A stretch of DNA of 22,524 nucleotides from Phascolarctobacterium sp. (GTDB taxonomy: Bacteria; Bacillota; Negativicutes; Acidaminococcales; Acidaminococcaceae): NCBI GenBank assembly GCA_024405645.1, contig JAKSOJ010000003.1, forward strand, positions 1 to 22,524, given 5' to 3'. The position numbers were made by a program, and so were the translations under genes. Shown one piece after another: positions 1 to 6,954 of the stretch. Under the pieces are notes generated by a model. It ran no database searches and was not told where the DNA came from. It saw only the letters and a list, made by a program, of their open reading frames with translations. Each line of letters begins with the position of its first letter. The first letter of the stretch is position 1.

Positions 1-29
1 GTTGCAGTAATAAATATTCCTTTTCCCAT
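1..29 (-). CDS. bioD: 5' end of a biotin-synthesis gene, probably dethiobiotin synthetase (partial, runs off left edge)
   Basis: Only the first nine or so codons are present. Read on the minus strand from the ATG at 29-27 they give MGKGIFITA, which resembles the start of BioD, where a short KGxFITGTDT strand leads into the P-loop. BioD closes the ureido ring of dethiobiotin using ATP and CO2. An in-frame ATG at 53-51 is an alternative start, but the Shine-Dalgarno-like AAGGCGG (49-43) lies between the two and favours the inner one, although its spacing of about 13 bases is long. The upstream region has a consensus promoter overlaid by BirA-type operators, which independently points to a biotin gene. 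Nine residues cannot settle the family: another biotin gene is possible. Confidence 0.5.
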
Positions 30-59
30 AATTTTATGTTTACCGCCTTTCATTTGTTG

Positions 60-87
60 GTTAACTTAAATTCATTATAAAGTTAAC
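60..87. promoter_or_regulatory. BirA-type operator 1 (over the -10)
   Basis: GTTAAC at 60-65 and GTTAAC at 82-87 are separated by 16 bases, and the arms extend to the perfect inverted repeat GTTAACTT/AAGTTAAC. This spacing matches the dyad bound by biotinyl-AMP-BirA in Gram-positive bacteria (TTGTTAACC-N14/15-GGTTAACAA type, recalled from the literature). I count about 14 of 18 half-site positions matching. It encloses the -10 of the promoter. Confidence 0.7.
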
Positions 88-102
88 GAAATTTATTGTC
101 AA
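74..102 (-). promoter_or_regulatory. Consensus sigma-A promoter of the left-edge biotin gene
   Basis: On the minus strand TTGACA (102-97) and TATAAT (79-74) are separated by exactly 17 bases, so both hexamers and the spacing are ideal. Transcription would start near position 67 and run leftward. The -35 lies inside one BirA-type box and the -10 inside the other, so a bound repressor would block polymerase directly. Confidence 0.85.
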
Positions 103-127
103 CCTAGCAAACAAGTAGGGTTAACGA
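96..127. promoter_or_regulatory. BirA-type operator 2 (over the -35)
   Basis: TTGTCAACC (96-104) and GGTTAACGA (119-127) are separated by 14 bases. The hexamer cores GTCAAC and GTTAAC are therefore 16 bases apart, exactly as in the neighbouring box, and about 16 of 18 half-site positions fit the BirA signal. It covers the -35 hexamer and lies 8 bases from the adjacent operator. Confidence 0.75.
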
Positions 128-137
128 TAAAATCTGC

Positions 138-177
138 ATAAAAAAGAAGCTACCGCAATTTTTGCGATAGCTTCTTT
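138..177 (-). terminator. Intrinsic terminator of putP
   Basis: AAAGAAGCTA-C-CGCAA (143-158) pairs with TTGCG-A-TAGCTTCTTT (162-177) across a 3-base loop with a single mismatch. On the minus strand the stem is followed by a run of six T (145-140). It begins 16 bases past the putP stop codon and separates putP from the biotin promoter downstream. Confidence 0.85.
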
Positions 178-193
178 AAAATATTAGTTTTAA

Positions 194-1669
194 TTATTTG
201 ATAATGGAAGTTTCATTATCTTCTTCGTAGTTAACTGCTTCGTCGAAGAGTTCTTCAACTTCTTTAGAAGGAGGAGCAGTCATAGTAGTTACAATGTAAG
301 CTACAACGAAGGAAGCGAAGAATGCAGGAACGATTTCGTATACACCGGTGTGGCTCATTGTTACAAGCCATGCGATATCGATTACAGCACCGGAGATGAT
401 ACCTGCAAGAGCACCTGCAAGGTTAAAGCGTTTCCAGTAGAGGCTAAGCATGATGGTAGGACCAAAGGTTGCACCGAATACGGACCATGCATTGGATACC
501 AAGCTCATGATAGAACCAGAGTTAGGATTGGAAGCAATCAAAAGAGCAATGAAAGCGATTCCTAATACAACGAAACGACCTGCCCAAAGCATTTCTTTAT
601 CAGTTGCCTTGTTGCCGCGGATTACAGGCTTGTAAACATCGGAAGCAAAGGAAGAAGCAGCACTTAAAAGTTGGCTGTCAGCAGTGGACATAGAAGCTGC
701 CAGAACTGCGGAAAGGAGAACACCAGAAATCAATGCCGGGAAGATGTTACGAACCATGGAAATAAATACCAAGGAGTTTTTGTTGATGTTTTCGTCAAGA
801 CCGAGATACATACGGCCGATAATACCAACCATCGCAGCAAAAATCAGAATAAGTCCAGTCCAGCTAATACCGATGATGGCAGATTTACGCATCTCTTTTT
901 GAGATTCAAGACTCATAAAGCGAATGATGATGTGAGGCATACCGAAGTAACCAAGGCCCCAACCAAAACCAGATACGATATCTTGCCAATTAGCCATAGG
1001 GTTCCAATATTGGGGTGGAATAGCTTTGATATGTTCGGGGTTAACCATGGAGCTTGCAAAGATAGGAGCAATGAGAAGTGCAGCTAAGATCAAAAGACCT
1101 TGGAAAAAGTCAGTCCAGCAAACTGCGCTGAAGCCACCTAAGAAGGTGTAACTTACGATAATAACTGCGGACAAATACATTGCCAATTGAGCATCAATGC
1201 CAATTACAGTGTTGAACAGAATGCCACAAGCCTTAATAGAAGATGCTGCGTAAACAGTGTAGGCAACGAGGAAAACTATTGCACAGATGATTTGCAGCGC
1301 CATAGTATTAGTTTTAAAACGATTGGATAAATATTGCGGAATAGTAATGGAGTCATTAGCTACAATGGAGAAGCTGCGAAGCCTTGGAGCAGTAAAGAAC
1401 CAGCTCAAGGTATAACCAAAAGCAAGACCAACAGAAATCCAAATTTGGCCAAGACCAAGTGCATAAATTGATGTAGGAAGACCCATCAATACCCAAGCGC
1501 TCATATCAGAAGCGCCAGCTGATAAAGCGGTAACCCATGGACCCATTGCGCGTCCACCTAAGAAGTAGGTTTTTTCGCCACCGTCTCTATCTTTCATAAA
1601 GAACCAAATGCCAATAGATAGCATAAAAATTAGATACAGTACAAATACTGCAACTTCGATAATATTCAT
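194..1669 (-). CDS. putP: Sodium/proline symporter
   Basis: A 491-residue, very hydrophobic protein of the sodium:solute symporter family, close to the 502 residues of E. coli PutP. It takes up proline together with Na+ across the cytoplasmic membrane. The signature GASDMSAWVLMGLP is at residues 52-65, placing Asp55 and Ser57 exactly where E. coli PutP has its Na+-site residues, and the ASMSTADSQLL stretch carries the conserved Ser-Thr of the second sodium-site helix. About 13 membrane segments are visible and the C-terminal tail is acidic (EEVEELFDEAVNYEEDNE). The start ATG has GGAGAGG 8 bases upstream. It is monocistronic, with its own promoter and terminator. Family assignment is firm; proline as substrate is inferred from similarity. 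Confidence 0.9.
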   Translation of the reverse strand: MNIIEVAVFVLYLIFMLSIGIWFFMKDRDGGEKTYFLGGRAMGPWVTALSAGASDMSAWVLMGLPTSIYALGLGQIWISVGLAFGYTLSWFFTAPRLRSFSIVANDSITIPQYLSNRFKTNTMALQIICAIVFLVAYTVYAASSIKACGILFNTVIGIDAQLAMYLSAVIIVSYTFLGGFSAVCWTDFFQGLLILAALLIAPIFASSMVNPEHIKAIPPQYWNPMANWQDIVSGFGWGLGYFGMPHIIIRFMSLESQKEMRKSAIIGISWTGLILIFAAMVGIIGRMYLGLDENINKNSLVFISMVRNIFPALISGVLLSAVLAASMSTADSQLLSAASSFASDVYKPVIRGNKATDKEMLWAGRFVVLGIAFIALLIASNPNSGSIMSLVSNAWSVFGATFGPTIMLSLYWKRFNLAGALAGIISGAVIDIAWLVTMSHTGVYEIVPAFFASFVVAYIVTTMTAPPSKEVEELFDEAVNYEEDNETSIIK

Positions 1670-1754
1670 ACAAAACCCCTCTCCATATTTTCTCTCTTTA
1701 ATATGTTTCTATATTAGAATAAAGTAGAAAATATCAAAAAATTATGTAACATAG

Positions 1755-1783
1755 ATTATACAATTTTTTCTTACTTTAATCAA
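1755..1783 (-). promoter_or_regulatory. Probable putP promoter
   Basis: On the minus strand TTGATT (1783-1778) and a perfect TATAAT (1760-1755) are 17 bases apart, about 86 bases upstream of the putP ATG. An A/T inverted repeat (AAAAAATT 1736-1743, AATTTTTT 1762-1769) flanks the -10 and might be an operator, though its base composition makes it weak evidence. Confidence 0.65.
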
Positions 1784-1870
1784 GTAAACTGAAAATGTAT
1801 ACAAAAACTGTATGTAAATATAAATGTTTTTTGATGAAATTTTTACTAGAGTACCGGATTAGTCAGTTTC

Positions 1871-1900
1871 TTGACGCATAAAGTGTACATATTATATAAT
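1871..1900 (+). promoter_or_regulatory. Probable promoter of the DUF1934-argS unit, within the 339-base divergent intergenic region
   Basis: TTGACG (1871-1876) and TATAAT (1895-1900) are 18 bases apart, about 108 bases upstream of the first gene. A second TTGACA at 1931-1936 lacks a convincing -10. The remainder of the gene-free stretch 1670-2008 is AT-rich; I see only the two opposed promoters and a small AAGGA/TCCTT stem near 1938-1950. There is no T-box leader ahead of argS. Confidence 0.55.
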
Positions 1901-2008
1901 ATATTGGTTAAGATAGATAAGAATTGTTGTTTGACAAAGGATTTTTCCTTAAATGATTTCTATTGCAGTTTAATCTATTGAAAAATATAATTTTTGAGGG
2001 ACTAAATA

Positions 2009-2443
2009 ATGCAAAAAGTTCAAATTAGAGTCGTAAGTACTACTTCTGATGGTGTCAATAAACCTCAAACATCCGAGAATAAATATCAAGGTACCATGGC
2101 CGAGAAGAACGGTAAGTACTACTGTTTTTATGATGAGGAAAAGGGCAGTGGGTTGGAAGGTACTAAGACAACTATAAAATGGGATCAGGAAAGAGTAATT
2201 CTTATAAGAAGTGGCTCTTTAAATCATCGCCAGGAATTTTGTGAGGGGTTGAAAGATTACAGTACTTATCAAACTCCTTATATGGAAATTCCGCTGGTGA
2301 CTGATACTAAATATTTAAACACTTATTTTCTCAATGGAGCTTGGTGCTTGGAAATGGAATATTCCCTTGAGCACAGCGGAGAAACTTATGGAGATATGAA
2401 AATCTTTATTGAGATTAGGGAGGCAACTATTAGTGGACATTAA
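2009..2443 (+). CDS. DUF1934 (YwiB-like) beta-barrel protein
   Basis: A 144-residue soluble protein matching the DUF1934/YwiB family in length, in the N-terminal pattern VQIRVVSTT, in the ExGLEGTKTTIKW core and in the closing strand GDMKIFIEIRE. The family is predicted to fold as a lipocalin-like barrel and its biochemical role is unknown. No signal peptide or membrane segment is visible. The start ATG is preceded by GAGGG (1996-2000). Its 3' end overlaps the argS start by 11 bases, an arrangement also known from ywiB-argS in Bacillus, suggesting translational coupling and possibly a role related to translation. Confidence 0.8.
   Translation: MQKVQIRVVSTTSDGVNKPQTSENKYQGTMAEKNGKYYCFYDEEKGSGLEGTKTTIKWDQERVILIRSGSLNHRQEFCEGLKDYSTYQTPYMEIPLVTDTKYLNTYFLNGAWCLEMEYSLEHSGETYGDMKIFIEIREATISGH
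2417..2423 (+). promoter_or_regulatory. Ribosome binding site fixing the GTG start of argS
   Basis: AGGGAGG lies 9 bases before GTG at 2433, inside the end of the DUF1934 gene. It argues against the longer reading from 2409, whose extra eight codons would include this site. Confidence 0.75.
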
Positions 2444-4157
2444 AGATATTTTAAGTGCTAGTATTAAAGCTGCTGCAAAAAGTGCAATGGATAAGGGTGT
2501 GCTCAAGGAAGGGATTCTTCCTGAAGTACAATTAGAGGTTCCACCTCAAAAAGAATTTGGCGATTTCGCAAGTAATTTTGCAATGCAAAGTGCTCGTTCT
2601 TTGAAATGCAATCCTCGTATGATTGCTCAAGCGATAGTTGATAATATGGATTGTGCATATATCGACAAAATGGAAATTGCTGGACCTGGTTTTATCAACT
2701 TCTATCTGAAACAAGATTGGATGTATGATATGCTGGCTAAAATTTTGGCAGCTGGCGAAAATTATGGCAATTTGACCCAGGATAATCCTGAAAAAATTCA
2801 AGTTGAATACGTATCCGCAAATCCTACGGGTCCTCTTCATGTAGGTCATGGTCGTGGTGCAGCAGTAGGTAGCTCTATGGCAAATCTTCTCAAAGCTGCA
2901 GGCTATAATGTAACTCGTGAGTACTATATCAACGATGCTGGCAATCAAATGAATAACTTGGCTGCATCTGTAAATGCTCGTTATTTGCAATTACTTGCTC
3001 TTGAAGAAAAGGGTGGCGTACCTGAGAATTTAACTGTTCAGTCTTTAGATGCGATGGATTTGGGCGTAACTTTCCCTGAAAATGGTTACCATGGTTATGA
3101 CATTATCGAAACTGCACAAAGAATCATCCGCATCTATGGCAAAGAATTCGTTAACATGGATGAGCAAGAAAGATTGGTAAAATTCCGTACCATTGCTTAC
3201 CAAGAAAAATTGGCTGCCTTGAAGGAAGATTTAGCTGATTTTCGTGTAGAATTTGATGAATGGTTCAGTGAACAAACTCTGCATGATGCAGGAAAGATTA
3301 AAGAATCTTGCCTCATGCTTAAAGAACAAGGCTATGTATATGAAAAAGACGGTGCGCTCTGGCTCAATTCCACTCAATATGGAGATGACAAGGATCGCGT
3401 TGTTATTCGTGATAATGGCATTCCTACTTATTTTGCAGCAGATATTGCCTACCATAGAAACAAATTTGAACGTGGCTTTGCACATGTAATTAATCTTTGG
3501 GGTGCTGATCATCATGGCTATATTGCTCGTATGAAGGCTGCTGTAAAAGCATTAGGCTATGAACCTGAACAACTAGAAGTTCTCCTTTTGCAAATGGTAA
3601 GACTCTATCGTAACGGTAGCATGGTTAAACTTTCTAAGAGAACTGGTGAGACCGTAACAATTCGTGAGCTTATCGATGAAGTAGGTGTTGATGCAGCAAG
3701 ATATTTCTTCTGCATGAGATCTTTGGATAGCCAATTAGATTTCGATATGACTTTGGCTTCTGAAAAATCCAACGAAAATCCTGTCTATTATGTTCAATAC
3801 GCACATGCAAGAATTTGTTCCATTATGCGTGGCTTGTCAGAAGCAAATATTGCAGTAGTTCCTGTTGAACAAGTTAAATTAAATACCTTGGTAGAAGAAT
3901 CAGAACTTGACCTTATCAAGAAGTTAGGTGAGTATCCGGAAATGATTGCTTCTGCGGCTAAAGAAAGAGCAGTTCACCGTGTTGCAACCTATGTATTTGA
4001 ATTGGCTGGTATGTTCCATTCCTTCTACAACGCATGCCGTATTATGGGTGTAGATGAAGATTTGCAACAAGCTCGTATTGCTTTAGTAACTGCAACTAAA
4101 AACACAATTAAACATGCACTTGGCATTCTTGGTGTAAATGCACCTGAAAGAATGTAA
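2433..4157 (+). CDS. argS: Arginyl-tRNA synthetase
   Basis: Class I aminoacyl-tRNA synthetase charging tRNA-Arg with arginine in the cytoplasm. With the GTG start the protein is 574 residues, normal for the family. The N-terminal tRNA-recognition (Arg_tRNA_synt_N) domain occupies roughly residues 1-105, with FGDFASNFAM and GPGFINFYL. The HIGH motif appears as HVGH at 136-139 within ANPTGPLHVGHGRG, and the KMSKS equivalent is KLSKR at 399-403. The C-terminal DALR-type anticodon-binding domain covers about 455-574 and ends in LGVNAPERM. The start is set by AGGGAGG at 2417-2423. The gene overlaps the upstream DUF1934 gene and is followed by a hairpin region before sppA. Confidence 0.97.
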   Translation: MDIKDILSASIKAAAKSAMDKGVLKEGILPEVQLEVPPQKEFGDFASNFAMQSARSLKCNPRMIAQAIVDNMDCAYIDKMEIAGPGFINFYLKQDWMYDMLAKILAAGENYGNLTQDNPEKIQVEYVSANPTGPLHVGHGRGAAVGSSMANLLKAAGYNVTREYYINDAGNQMNNLAASVNARYLQLLALEEKGGVPENLTVQSLDAMDLGVTFPENGYHGYDIIETAQRIIRIYGKEFVNMDEQERLVKFRTIAYQEKLAALKEDLADFRVEFDEWFSEQTLHDAGKIKESCLMLKEQGYVYEKDGALWLNSTQYGDDKDRVVIRDNGIPTYFAADIAYHRNKFERGFAHVINLWGADHHGYIARMKAAVKALGYEPEQLEVLLLQMVRLYRNGSMVKLSKRTGETVTIRELIDEVGVDAARYFFCMRSLDSQLDFDMTLASEKSNENPVYYVQYAHARICSIMRGLSEANIAVVPVEQVKLNTLVEESELDLIKKLGEYPEMIASAAKERAVHRVATYVFELAGMFHSFYNACRIMGVDEDLQQARIALVTATKNTIKHALGILGVNAPERM

Positions 4158-4203
4158 TGGGTTTGCAATCTGCTAACCTACTCTGAAAGTTTAGTTTAAA
4201 TTG

Positions 4204-4237
4204 ATAAGCAGATTGCATATGCAGTCTGCTTATTTTT
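4204..4237 (+). terminator. Intrinsic terminator (possible attenuator) between argS and sppA
   Basis: ATAAGCAGA (4204-4212) pairs with TCTGCTTAT (4225-4233), with a TGCATATGCA palindrome at the tip, followed by TTTT. The left arm can instead pair with an upstream segment: AGCAGATTGCA (4207-4217) is the exact complement of TGCAATCTGCT (4164-4174). The stem could therefore be exchanged between two mutually exclusive structures. Confidence 0.7.
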
Positions 4238-4261
4238 ATGCTTTAGCATTTGGAGGTTCTT

Positions 4262-5209
4262 ATGCTTAAGAAAATTTTTATTAGTGCGATATTGCTTTTG
4301 GCAATATTAAGCTTTGTTGTTTCTCTTTTAAAGGGAAATAACAATGGTGAAAAATCTGTTACTGTTCCTGATCGTGTTGCTGTTATCAATATTGCTGGCA
4401 CCATTATAAGTGGTGGTGTGCAGGAAGATGATATTTTCCATCAACAGCAAGGCATTACTAGTGGTACCATTATGGCGCAAATTCGAAGTGCTGCCGAAGA
4501 TAATAGCGTAAAAGCAGTGCTTTTGAAAATTGATAGTGGTGGAGGAAGTGCTACTGCAGCCGAAGAGGTTGGGCGTGAATTAAAACGTTTTAAAGAAAAA
4601 TCTAAGAAACCAATTGTTGCAAGCATTGGAGATACTGGTGCTAGCGCAGCTTACTGGATTGCTGCTTGTTCTTCCGATAAGGTTTATGCTAATGCGACAA
4701 GTTTAACAGGTAGCATTGGCGTTTACATGCCTTATGTGAATGTTGAAGAATTGTATAAAAAGATAGGTGTAACTTCTACTAAAATTAAGAGTGGTGCACA
4801 TAAAGATATGATGAGCATGGACCGTCCTATGACGGCTGAAGAAAGAGTTATGCTCCAAAATATCGTTAACGAAATATACGATGCTTTTGTAAAAACAATT
4901 GCTGAAGGTCGTAAAATGGAAGAAATGAAGGTTCGCGCTATTGCTGACGGTCGCGTTTACACTGGACTTCAAGCTAAAAATCTTGGCTTAGTAGACGAAA
5001 TTGGCAACTATTATGATGCCCTTGCTGCAGCCGGTGAGCTTGGCAAGATTAAACCTGATAAAAATGGACTTCCTCCTGTTAAGACTCGCCAACAAAAAAC
5101 TGGTTGGGGTTATATCTTTGGCAGTGAAATGGCAAAAATTATTAAAGGTGAAATTATTAACCAATTTAAAACTGAGGCTATGCCTGTTTTAGAAAATAAC
5201 GTGAGGTGA
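4262..5209 (+). CDS. sppA: Signal peptide peptidase A (S49 family membrane serine protease)
   Basis: A 315-residue S49 protease of the single-domain SppA type, which cleaves leftover signal peptides at the membrane. Residues 4-23 form an N-terminal membrane anchor. The catalytic Ser-Lys pair is visible: Ser128 in GDTGASAAYW and Lys181 in SGAHKDM, a spacing of 53, close to that in B. subtilis SppA. LTGSIGVYM lies between them as expected. The ATG at 4262 follows GGAGG (4252-4256) by 5 bases; an upstream in-frame TTG at 4250 would place the ribosome site inside the gene and is rejected. The stop codon overlaps the ribosome site of the next gene, so the two are probably coupled. Confidence 0.92.
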   Translation: MLKKIFISAILLLAILSFVVSLLKGNNNGEKSVTVPDRVAVINIAGTIISGGVQEDDIFHQQQGITSGTIMAQIRSAAEDNSVKAVLLKIDSGGGSATAAEEVGRELKRFKEKSKKPIVASIGDTGASAAYWIAACSSDKVYANATSLTGSIGVYMPYVNVEELYKKIGVTSTKIKSGAHKDMMSMDRPMTAEERVMLQNIVNEIYDAFVKTIAEGRKMEEMKVRAIADGRVYTGLQAKNLGLVDEIGNYYDALAAAGELGKIKPDKNGLPPVKTRQQKTGWGYIFGSEMAKIIKGEIINQFKTEAMPVLENNVR

Positions 5210-5214
5210 GCTGA

Positions 5215-5781
5215 GTGAGACGTAAAACTTTTGACGTGCTTTTTGAAACTAGCACGGGTCTCACGGCATTGGTTAAGGAACCATGTTTATGGCGTAGTGG
5301 TTATTATTTTACTTTAAGTGTAGGACTTTTTACTGGGGTTATGACTAATACCTGGTTTTTAGATTATCCATTGGGCGAACGGTTCGTAATAATCCTTGCA
5401 ACTGTAGTGATTCTTGCTACAGCATTGGCAATGTATGGCTTTTTGCTCCATGGAATCATGGAAACCTTTGGTGCTTTAGCTGGTGACCCTGTCGGTCTTA
5501 TATGTCTGTTAGGATATACAACTTTGCCATTCCTATTGTTGACACCTGCAGCACTTTTAAGCGCGAAGCTTGGTGTTGGTGGCGTACCGTTAATGCTAGC
5601 AACAATAGGTGTAGGGGTAATATGGATGCTTTATCTATTGATAAAATCCTTGGAGGTTGTATACCTTATAGATACTTTAAGGGCAAGTGTAGCCATTGTT
5701 TTTAGCCTTTTACTTTTGTACGTGGTTTTCGTTCTTCCTATTCAATTAGGGTTAACTTTGTTAATTAATGCTTTGATGTGA
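5215..5781 (+). CDS. Yip1-type small integral membrane protein
   Basis: A 188-residue protein starting at GTG, with AGGTGA (5203-5208) 6 bases upstream and overlapping the end of sppA. The first 30 residues (RRKTFDVLFETSTGLTALVKEP) are amphipathic and cytoplasmic, as in Yip1-domain proteins, and about five hydrophobic segments follow. LGYTTLPFLLLTPAALL is typical of the family's second half. Bacterial Yip1 proteins have no settled function. The tight link to sppA suggests a role in membrane protein quality control, but that is inference. No catalytic motif is visible. Confidence 0.6.
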   Translation: MRRKTFDVLFETSTGLTALVKEPCLWRSGYYFTLSVGLFTGVMTNTWFLDYPLGERFVIILATVVILATALAMYGFLLHGIMETFGALAGDPVGLICLLGYTTLPFLLLTPAALLSAKLGVGGVPLMLATIGVGVIWMLYLLIKSLEVVYLIDTLRASVAIVFSLLLLYVVFVLPIQLGLTLLINALM

Positions 5782-5789
5782 ATTTTCCC

Positions 5790-5818
5790 TTGCTAAATTT
5801 TAATTAAAGTGTCATAAT
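5790..5818 (+). promoter_or_regulatory. Probable glpX promoter
   Basis: TTGCTA (5790-5795) and CATAAT (5813-5818) are 17 bases apart, about 88 bases before the glpX ATG. The rest of the leader is AT-rich and shows no clear structure. Confidence 0.5.
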
Positions 5819-5905
5819 TAATGTAGTAGTATACAATAATTAGCTGAAATGCTAGGATTTGTTTTACCCATAATTAAAATTTAAATAAAGAGGAGTAGTG
5901 ATTCT

Positions 5906-6868
5906 ATGAACAGAGAGCTTGCTTTAGAATTTGTACGTGTTACCGAAGCAGCAGCTATCGCATGTGGCCATTTAGTAGGTCGTGGCGACAAAAATGGTGC
6001 TGACGGTCTTGCAGTAGACGCAATGCGTGCTGCTTTTGATAGTGTTAATATCGCAGGTACTGTTGTAATTGGCGAAGGCGAAATGGATGAAGCACCGATG
6101 CTCTATATCGGTGAAGAAGTTGGTGCTGGTGGTCCTCGTGTTGATATTGCAGTAGATCCTGTTGAAGGTACTAACTTGGTTGCAAAAGGACAAAATGGTG
6201 CAATTGCAGTTATGGCTATTGCTCCTCGTGGATGTCTCTTACATGCTCCTGATATGTATATGGATAAAATTGCTGTAGGTCCTCGTGCAAAGGGTTGCAT
6301 CAATATTGATGATCCTATCGAAGAAAACCTTAAACGCGTTGCTAAAGCTTTGGATCGTGAAATCTCCGATATGACTGTAGTTATTCTTGATCGTCCTCGT
6401 CATAAGGATAAAATCGATGCCATTCGTAAGGCTGGTGCTCGTATTTCCCTTATTACTGATGGTGACGTTAACCCGATTGTAGAATGCTGCATCGAAGGCA
6501 GTGGCGTTCATATGTATGTTGGTTCTGGCGGTGCTCCTGAAGGCGTTCTTGGTGCAGTAGCTGTTAAATGCTTGGGTGGCGACATGCAAGGTCGTCTTTT
6601 ACCTGATGGTCCTGAACAAATTGAACGTTGCCATAAGATGGGCATTGCTGATGTTGACAAGGTTCTCACTCTTGACGATCTCGTTAAAGGTGACGATTGC
6701 ATCTTTACTGCAACTGCAATTACCAACTGCAATATGCTTAACGGTCTTCGTTATTTCGGTGGCGGCGTTCGTACCCATACTATCGTTGCTCGTTACAAAA
6801 CTGGTACCGTACGTTTCGTAGATGCTATTCATAGCATTGACAAAAAAGTACACCCTATTAAAATCTGA
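5906..6868 (+). CDS. glpX: Class II fructose-1,6-bisphosphatase
   Basis: A 320-residue GlpX-type phosphatase that hydrolyses fructose-1,6-bisphosphate to fructose-6-phosphate in gluconeogenesis. The metal-binding signatures are GEGEMDEAPML at 56-66 and DPVEGTN at 84-90. VGSGGAPEGVLGA and GDDCIFTATAIT further on are characteristic of GlpX rather than of class I enzymes or inositol monophosphatases. The start ATG is preceded by AGAGGAG. The gene appears monocistronic, with its own promoter and a strong terminator. Its last codons contain a promoter-like sequence pointing toward mfd. Confidence 0.95.
   Translation: MNRELALEFVRVTEAAAIACGHLVGRGDKNGADGLAVDAMRAAFDSVNIAGTVVIGEGEMDEAPMLYIGEEVGAGGPRVDIAVDPVEGTNLVAKGQNGAIAVMAIAPRGCLLHAPDMYMDKIAVGPRAKGCINIDDPIEENLKRVAKALDREISDMTVVILDRPRHKDKIDAIRKAGARISLITDGDVNPIVECCIEGSGVHMYVGSGGAPEGVLGAVAVKCLGGDMQGRLLPDGPEQIERCHKMGIADVDKVLTLDDLVKGDDCIFTATAITNCNMLNGLRYFGGGVRTHTIVARYKTGTVRFVDAIHSIDKKVHPIKI
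6837..6864 (+). promoter_or_regulatory. Promoter-like sequence inside the 3' end of glpX
   Basis: TTGACA (6837-6842) and TAAAAT (6859-6864) are 16 bases apart, the same hexamers and spacing as the proposed promoter at 21704-21731. A transcript would start near 6871 and run straight into the terminator at 6885-6925, so it would be terminated or would reach mfd only by read-through. The hexamers also encode glpX residues, so chance is possible. Confidence 0.4.
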
Positions 6869-6884
6869 TAAGTAAGTCTTGTAT

Positions 6885-6925
6885 AAATTAATAGGGCATG
6901 AAAATGCCCTATTAATTTTATTTTT
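6885..6925 (+). terminator. Strong intrinsic terminator after glpX
   Basis: A perfect 15-base-pair stem, AAATTAATAGGGCAT (6885-6899) against its complement at 6904-6918, with a GAAA loop (6900-6903) and a following TATTTTT. It ends 30 bases before the mfd start. Confidence 0.93.
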
Positions 6926-6954
6926 GAAAATATTTTTAGAAAGTCAAAGCCTTT

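Noticed and set aside
1901..2008. T-box leader for argS
   Set aside because: The leader after the likely promoter is only about 100 bases and shows no T-box sequence or long specifier stem.
2409..2432. N-terminal extension of argS
   Set aside because: The ribosome site AGGGAGG lies inside it and the arginyl-tRNA synthetase domain begins after GTG at 2433.
5751..5757. Further GTTAAC hexamers as BirA sites (also in putP, argS, sppA, glpX, hup, coaX, dusB coding regions)
   Set aside because: They are single copies without a partner 16 bases away and mostly lie inside genes; only the three promoter-linked dyads were kept.
5906..6868. Inositol monophosphatase-type assignment for the GlpX gene
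   Set aside because: GEGEMDEAPML and the later GSGGAPEGV block are specific to class II fructose bisphosphatase.
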